This document shows positions 24,430 to 27,126 of a stretch of 27,126 nucleotides of DNA, piece by piece; the stretch's first letter is position 1; each line of letters opens with the position of its first letter. Made by a program: the position numbers and the translations under genes. This DNA comes from JANQLU01 sp964434955 (lineage in GTDB: Bacteria > Planctomycetota > Planctomycetia > Pirellulales > Pirellulaceae): NCBI GenBank assembly GCA_964434955.1, contig CAYSXI010000056.1, positions 1-27,126 on the forward strand, written 5' to 3'. Under the pieces are notes generated by a model. That model had not been told where the DNA came from and did no database searches. It worked only from the letters and a program-made list of their open reading frames with translations.

Positions 24430-25032
24430 TTATGCCAGCGATTGAACTTTCGGGGTTCGTTTTTTACGAACTCTTTTCGGAATCATGCCCTTCATGGAAT
24501 TCAGCTTGCCGAAGCAGAGCAGACGGTCCCCGCTTTCAAGTGTCCGCTTCAGGCGGGGACTGGGGATGACGGTTGTGCCACGATAAAGAGTCAACACATT
24601 GATGTCTTTTTCTGGCAATCCGGACTCATCAATCGTTTTTCCCTCCAACAACTTGATGATGACAGGCGCTCCACCCACTCGATCAATCGCCGGAAGGACA
24701 TCTTTTCTGTCACGGACAAAGGTGGTTGTGGGAATACCAATCTGGTGCTTGCTCAGGATTTGCATGCTGCGAAGCTTGTCCCTGGAATTTGCAATTCCCG
24801 CAGAGGAGTTGGCGGAGAAAACATCCATCTGCTCAAACTGTCGCACAACGGCCGTACCAAAATACGTGATGGAGGCGCCGATTCGCGGCAGAATTGCATC
24901 ATACTGACTTAGCTGTTTCTGGCGAAAAAACAGATTGGGTTCTCCCGGTTCCAAGTCGATGGCAAATTTTTTGGTATTGAGAACTTTGACTTTGTGCCCT
25001 TTCGCGATTGCCGCTTTTTTGATTTTGTTGGA
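24430..25032 (-). pseudogene. rimK: rimK remnant fused in frame to the tail of a TrkA-C (RCK_C) protein
   Basis: In one minus-strand frame, SNKIKKAAIAKGHKVKVL, then YDAILPRIGASITYFGTAVV, ANSSAGIANSRDKLRSMQIL and VGGAPVIIKLLEG align with E. coli RimK residues ~13-143 (known there as [34 protein letters not shown], LVEG). RimK is an ATP-grasp ligase adding Glu to ribosomal protein S6. The first ~12 codons and the start are missing, and the catalytic half after LLEG is gone. At about 24640 the frame continues as KTIDESGLPEKDINVLTLYR, GTTVIPSPRLKRTLESGDRL and LCFGKL, the RCK_C pattern of TrkA-C proteins. The only start left is a TTG at 24954. Neither part can have normal activity. It may be a double-deletion pseudogene, an expressed chimera, or an assembly error. 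Confidence 0.8.
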
Positions 25033-25460
25033 CGTCCACCGAGATAACTTCGTCCGGAGTCAACCAGAAAACGATTTCGGATCGCCTCTCGACCAAGCAG
25101 CATCCGGAATCCCATCTGATCCCGGTTGGTTAAGGTAAGGTCAATCTCAATCTCCCGACCCAGCAGTAAAACGGACGTTCGGATGACGTGCCGAAGAGTC
25201 GATTCACCGGTGGAGCTTTTTACTTCGCGCTTGTCAAAAATTGGGGCGGACGCTTCCACCGTGAAGGCGGTATTTCGTTGACGCGGATGCATCCCAAACC
25301 GAACGAATGCTTGTCCGTCCTGTACGTACTCCTCCAAGTCAAACACGTGCAATGATGAGCTGCGAGCGCCGGTGTCGACCTTGGCCTTGATTCGACGGAT
25401 CCCCAGGTTTGGCAGTCGAACCCATTCACGCCAGCCGACGATTTCAAGTTCAGTGTCCAT
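24909..25460 (-). CDS. rimB: RimB-type ATP-dependent zinc protease family protein with out-of-frame tail
   Basis: From ATG 25460 (MDTELEIVGWREWVRLP) the protein has 183 residues. VDTGARSSSLHV with Asp29 is the aspartic-protease-like signature of the family (formerly DUF785, Pfam PF05618); later hallmarks are RRIKAKVDTG, LTLTNRDQMGFRMLLGREAI and FLVDSGRSYL. Typical members end near GRSYLxGxP at ~145 residues. Here the frame runs on for ~40 residues (from TKSKKRQSRKGTK) that are rimK DNA read in the wrong frame. In Pseudomonas, RimB acts with RimK in modifying ribosomal protein S6; that role is known for relatives only. The catalytic part is complete, so activity could remain. The upstream open frame also offers TTG/ATG starts up to 25505, less consistent with the family. 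Confidence 0.8.
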   Translation of the reverse strand: MDTELEIVGWREWVRLPNLGIRRIKAKVDTGARSSSLHVFDLEEYVQDGQAFVRFGMHPRQRNTAFTVEASAPIFDKREVKSSTGESTLRHVIRTSVLLLGREIEIDLTLTNRDQMGFRMLLGREAIRNRFLVDSGRSYLGGRPTKSKKRQSRKGTKSKFSIPKNLPSTWNRENPICFFARNS

Positions 25461-25585
25461 TTGTCTCATTCGAATCCTGTGTCTCCGAATCCGGTGCCAA
25501 GGCAATTAAACGCAACTCAATGTGATGCTGCGAACATCATACATACCAGCCCATTCAAGACCCACAGGCCAGAATCGAAATCAAC

Positions 25586-25642
25586 TGAGCCCACGGTAGT
25601 TTGAGCCCACGGTAGTTTGAGCCCTTGGTAGTTTGAGCCCTT
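25586..25642. repeat. 16-bp tandem repeat, three copies plus a partial
   Basis: The unit tgagcccacggtagtt occurs at 25586-25601 and 25602-25617, with tgagcccttggtagtt at 25618-25633 and a partial tgagccctt at 25634-25642. The ca-to-tt change in copy 3 and the partial fourth suggest spread of a variant. It lies 126 bases upstream of the rimB start. Confidence 0.9.
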
Positions 25643-25874
25643 AGCCGAGGCCCAATGGATTGGTCTTTACCATGGGGGCAACGAAGGCTTGGCCTGAAGC
25701 CTATGCTTCCGGCATTTGGGAGGAGGTTTAAATGGTCCTCGCAAGAAGGCGACTCCTGTTTTGAGCAAATCCGGTAATTGCCGTTCTTGCTGTTTTCAAA
25801 ACGGGTCGCAATGTCGACCATCGACGGGTAACGAGCTTAGGTTTCGACCTGGTTTTCTAGAGGTTTTGTGAAAG

Positions 25875-25932
25875 TAGCGGTGAGAGGACTCGAACCTCCA
25901 CGGGAATACTCCCACTTGATTTTGAAACCAAG
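25875..25932 (-). pseudogene. tRNA 3'-half remnant, class II (Ser/Leu-like)
   Basis: Read on the minus strand, the segment has an anticodon-arm-like hairpin (CTTGG/TCAAG), a long variable arm (GGGA-gtat-TCCC), a T-arm with canonical loop (GGAGG-TTCGAGT-CCTCT) and a 3' acceptor strand (CACCGCT, discriminator A). The long variable arm means class II (Ser, Leu, or Sec). The loop between the anticodon-arm strands has eight bases (TTTCAAAA), not seven, so no anticodon can be assigned with confidence; TCA is in a suggestive place. The 5' side has only AGCGG matching CCGCT, and no D-arm with GG in the loop. CCA is not encoded. I infer a broken tRNA or an integration-site remnant rather than a working tRNA. 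Confidence 0.6.
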
Positions 25933-25965
25933 CCGAAAGAAGCGTTTCAACCCGCTTTTTTTCGG
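25933..25965. terminator. Strong hairpin with T-tract, possible terminator
   Basis: Arms 25933-25944 (CCGAAAGAAGCG) and 25953-25965 (CGCTTTTTTTCGG) pair with one bulge around the loop TTTCAACC. On the plus strand AAGCG/CGCTT is followed by further T. It lies about 115 bases downstream of the P-type ATPase stop in the minus direction and replaces the place where the 5' half of the tRNA would be. As a terminator it would serve the ATPase gene; this is inference. Confidence 0.4.
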
Positions 25966-26080
25966 TTCAAATCGACTATAGACAACTTTTCAAAAGATTG
26001 CAAACGAATTCAGATGTTAGCGGAATTGAGCGGTATTGATCATGCGTGGAAATCAAATCCGGTATCGCTATGGTCAATTA

Positions 26081-27126
26081 TTAATTTGATTTCAGCAATC
26101 GTAGGCCGTTGAAAATCACAAGCAACGATGCGCCCATGTCGGCGGCGATGGCGGCCCATAGGGATGCGAATCCGGCAAATGTGAGTACAACAAAAAAGAC
26201 TTTGACCGCCAACGAGAAAATGATGTTTTGTCGAATGATGGAAACAGTTCGGCGGGAGTGGTGAATCAGCCAAGGCAGCTTGGAAAGGTCGTCCGACATC
26301 AAGGCAATATCGGCTGTTTCAATGGCCGCGTCACTCCCTGCAGCACCCATCGCGATTCCCAGGGGCGCCCTGCCCAATGCCGGTGCATCATTTACCCCAT
26401 CTCCAACCATTGCAACCTTTTCGTGTTTTTTGACAAGCGTTTCGACGGCTGCCACCTTGTCCGCCGGCAACAGCTCCGCGTGAACCTCATCGATTCCTGC
26501 CTCGATTGCGATGGCGTCGGCGGTTCCCCGATTGTCGCCAGTCAGCATGACAAGATGTTTGATTCCCGCGTCCCGTAGCTGGCGAAGAGTCTCAGATACG
26601 GCGGGTCTGAGTTGGTCTGCCAACGTGATGTATCCGCAAACGTGACTATCATTTCCGACAACCACAACCGAGCGTCCCGCATCCTGCATGGCTTCAAGCT
26701 GTTTGTGCACTTCCGACGTTTCTTGTCCGCGTTCCTCCAAATACCGATGCGATCCAAGCCAATAGGGCTTGCCATTAAATGTTCCAGTTGCACCCTTGCC
26801 TTGAAGTATTTCAAAACTGTCGGCTTGGGGAATCGTAACGCCTCGCCGATGGGCTTCAGCAAGAATGGCTTTAGCCAGCGGATGGTTACTGTGAGATTCA
26901 AGAGCCGCAACTCGTTCCAAAAGCTCGGAGTCATCGTGACCACTCAGCGGAACCACCTCGACGACTGCCGGTTTGCCTTCGGTTAACGTACCAGTCTTGT
27001 CCATCGCGATTGCGTTTAGCGTTGCAGGTGCCTCGATAAAAACGCCCCCTTTGATCAAAACTCCGTTGCGGGCAGCTGCAGCCAATCCGGCAACCACGCT
27101 AACTGGTGTCGAGATTACCAAGGCGC
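26081..27126 (-). CDS. Heavy-metal P1B-type ATPase (Zn/Cd/Pb type), C-terminal half
   Basis: The gene begins beyond the window end; 348 codons are visible, and the first read ALVISTPVSVVAGL, the sequence that follows the CPC metal motif of transmembrane helix 6 in this family. The phosphorylation loop MDKTGTLTEGKP, ESHSNHPLAKAI (nucleotide-binding HP motif), MLTGDN and MVGDGVNDAPALGRAPLGIA are all intact. The last two helices read SLAVKVFFVVLTFAGFASLW and ADMGASLLVIFNGLRLL. A Lys in helix 7 and the Asp-x-Gly in helix 8 are metal-selectivity residues of group P1B-2 (ZntA/CadA), so Zn2+, Cd2+ or Pb2+ export from the cytoplasm is likely. No metal-sensing regulator is visible in this window. Confidence 0.94.
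   Translation of the reverse strand, partial: ALVISTPVSVVAGLAAAARNGVLIKGGVFIEAPATLNAIAMDKTGTLTEGKPAVVEVVPLSGHDDSELLERVAALESHSNHPLAKAILAEAHRRGVTIPQADSFEILQGKGATGTFNGKPYWLGSHRYLEERGQETSEVHKQLEAMQDAGRSVVVVGNDSHVCGYITLADQLRPAVSETLRQLRDAGIKHLVMLTGDNRGTADAIAIEAGIDEVHAELLPADKVAAVETLVKKHEKVAMVGDGVNDAPALGRAPLGIAMGAAGSDAAIETADIALMSDDLSKLPWLIHHSRRTVSIIRQNIIFSLAVKVFFVVLTFAGFASLWAAIAADMGASLLVIFNGLRLLKSN

Larger units (their letters stand above)
25461..26080. other. 620-base region without a supported gene
   Basis: The region lies between rimB and the P-type ATPase. It holds a 16-bp tandem repeat (25586-25642), a tRNA 3'-half remnant (25875-25932) and a hairpin (25933-25965), each listed separately. A minus-strand open frame at 25555-25821 (88 residues) crosses the repeat, which it reads as KGSNYRGLKLPWAQ; it has no signal or family match and I treat it as unsupported. 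Confidence 0.5.

Noticed and set aside
24235..24912. 225-codon plus-strand frame opposite the rimK remnant
   Set aside because: The minus strand encodes clear RimK and RCK_C sequence; the plus-strand translation has no recognisable features.
25555..25821. 88-codon minus-strand frame upstream of rimB
   Set aside because: It runs through the 16-bp tandem repeat, has no signal peptide or family pattern and an unusual Cys/Ser/Arg-rich composition.
25875..25960. Functional selenocysteine tRNA (UCA anticodon)
   Set aside because: TCA is present in the loop, but the loop has eight bases, the acceptor 5' strand does not match beyond five pairs and there is no D-arm.

Overview
The window looks like chromosomal DNA of a marine-type planctomycete, probably order Pirellulales. 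Support: many secreted proteins, a PEP-CTERM-tailed protein, a sulfatase, a PQQ-type beta-propeller, a WD40 protein, a DUF3472/EEP nuclease-like fusion, a GH20 hexosaminidase with carbohydrate-binding modules, weak or absent Shine-Dalgarno sites, and loosely packed genes mostly on the minus strand. This placement is inference from gene content; no ribosomal marker is present.

Layout. 1-5.1 kb: the 5' part of a secreted Gly/Arg-rich protein and a secreted WD40 protein (both minus), divergent from a 1209-residue secreted alpha/beta-hydrolase plus glycoside-hydrolase-like protein (plus). 5.1-9.2 kb, all minus: DUF3472/EEP fusion preceded by a 46-residue membrane miniprotein, then a four-helix membrane protein and a PQQ-like beta-propeller protein in one probable operon. 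9.2-10.4 kb: a small secreted protein and a two-helix membrane protein. 10.5-14.5 kb: a PhoD-like phosphatase, divergent from a sulfatase that carries a C-terminal VHL-beta-like domain, then a convergent lipoprotein. 14.9-16.9 kb: galactokinase and a PEP-CTERM protein. 17.1-17.8 kb: a GC-rich tandem array just downstream of a small c-type-heme protein with a Lys/Gln/Glu-rich linker. 18.1-20.9 kb: a multidomain GH20 beta-N-acetylhexosaminidase. 21.2-24.2 kb: a small Gly-rich membrane protein, a Ca2+/Na+ antiporter and a CNNM/CorC-like CBS protein. 24.4-25.5 kb: a rearranged rimB-rimK locus. 25.5-26.1 kb: a short tandem repeat, a tRNA 3'-half remnant and a hairpin. 26.1 kb to the end: the C-terminal half of a Zn/Cd-type P1B ATPase.

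Functional theme. Sulfatase, GH20, the esterase/glycosidase fusion, PhoD phosphatase and galactokinase fit scavenging of sulfated, acetylated or amino-sugar polysaccharides, a common planctomycete lifestyle. They are not arranged as a single polysaccharide-utilisation operon, so the link is thematic only.

The most unusual stretch is 24.4-26.0 kb. RimB runs out of frame into a rimK copy that lacks its start. That rimK is in turn fused in frame, after about residue 143 of the E. coli protein, to the tail of a TrkA-C (RCK_C) protein. About 0.8 kb away lies a tRNA 3'-half without a recognisable 5' half. This pattern fits two deletions at one locus, or an assembly error, and can be tested directly. 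Other items worth a look are the VHL-like domain on the sulfatase, the esterase/glycosidase fusion with an embedded EF-hand-type loop, the unannotatable-by-length membrane miniprotein, and three unrelated short-period tandem repeats in intergenic DNA.
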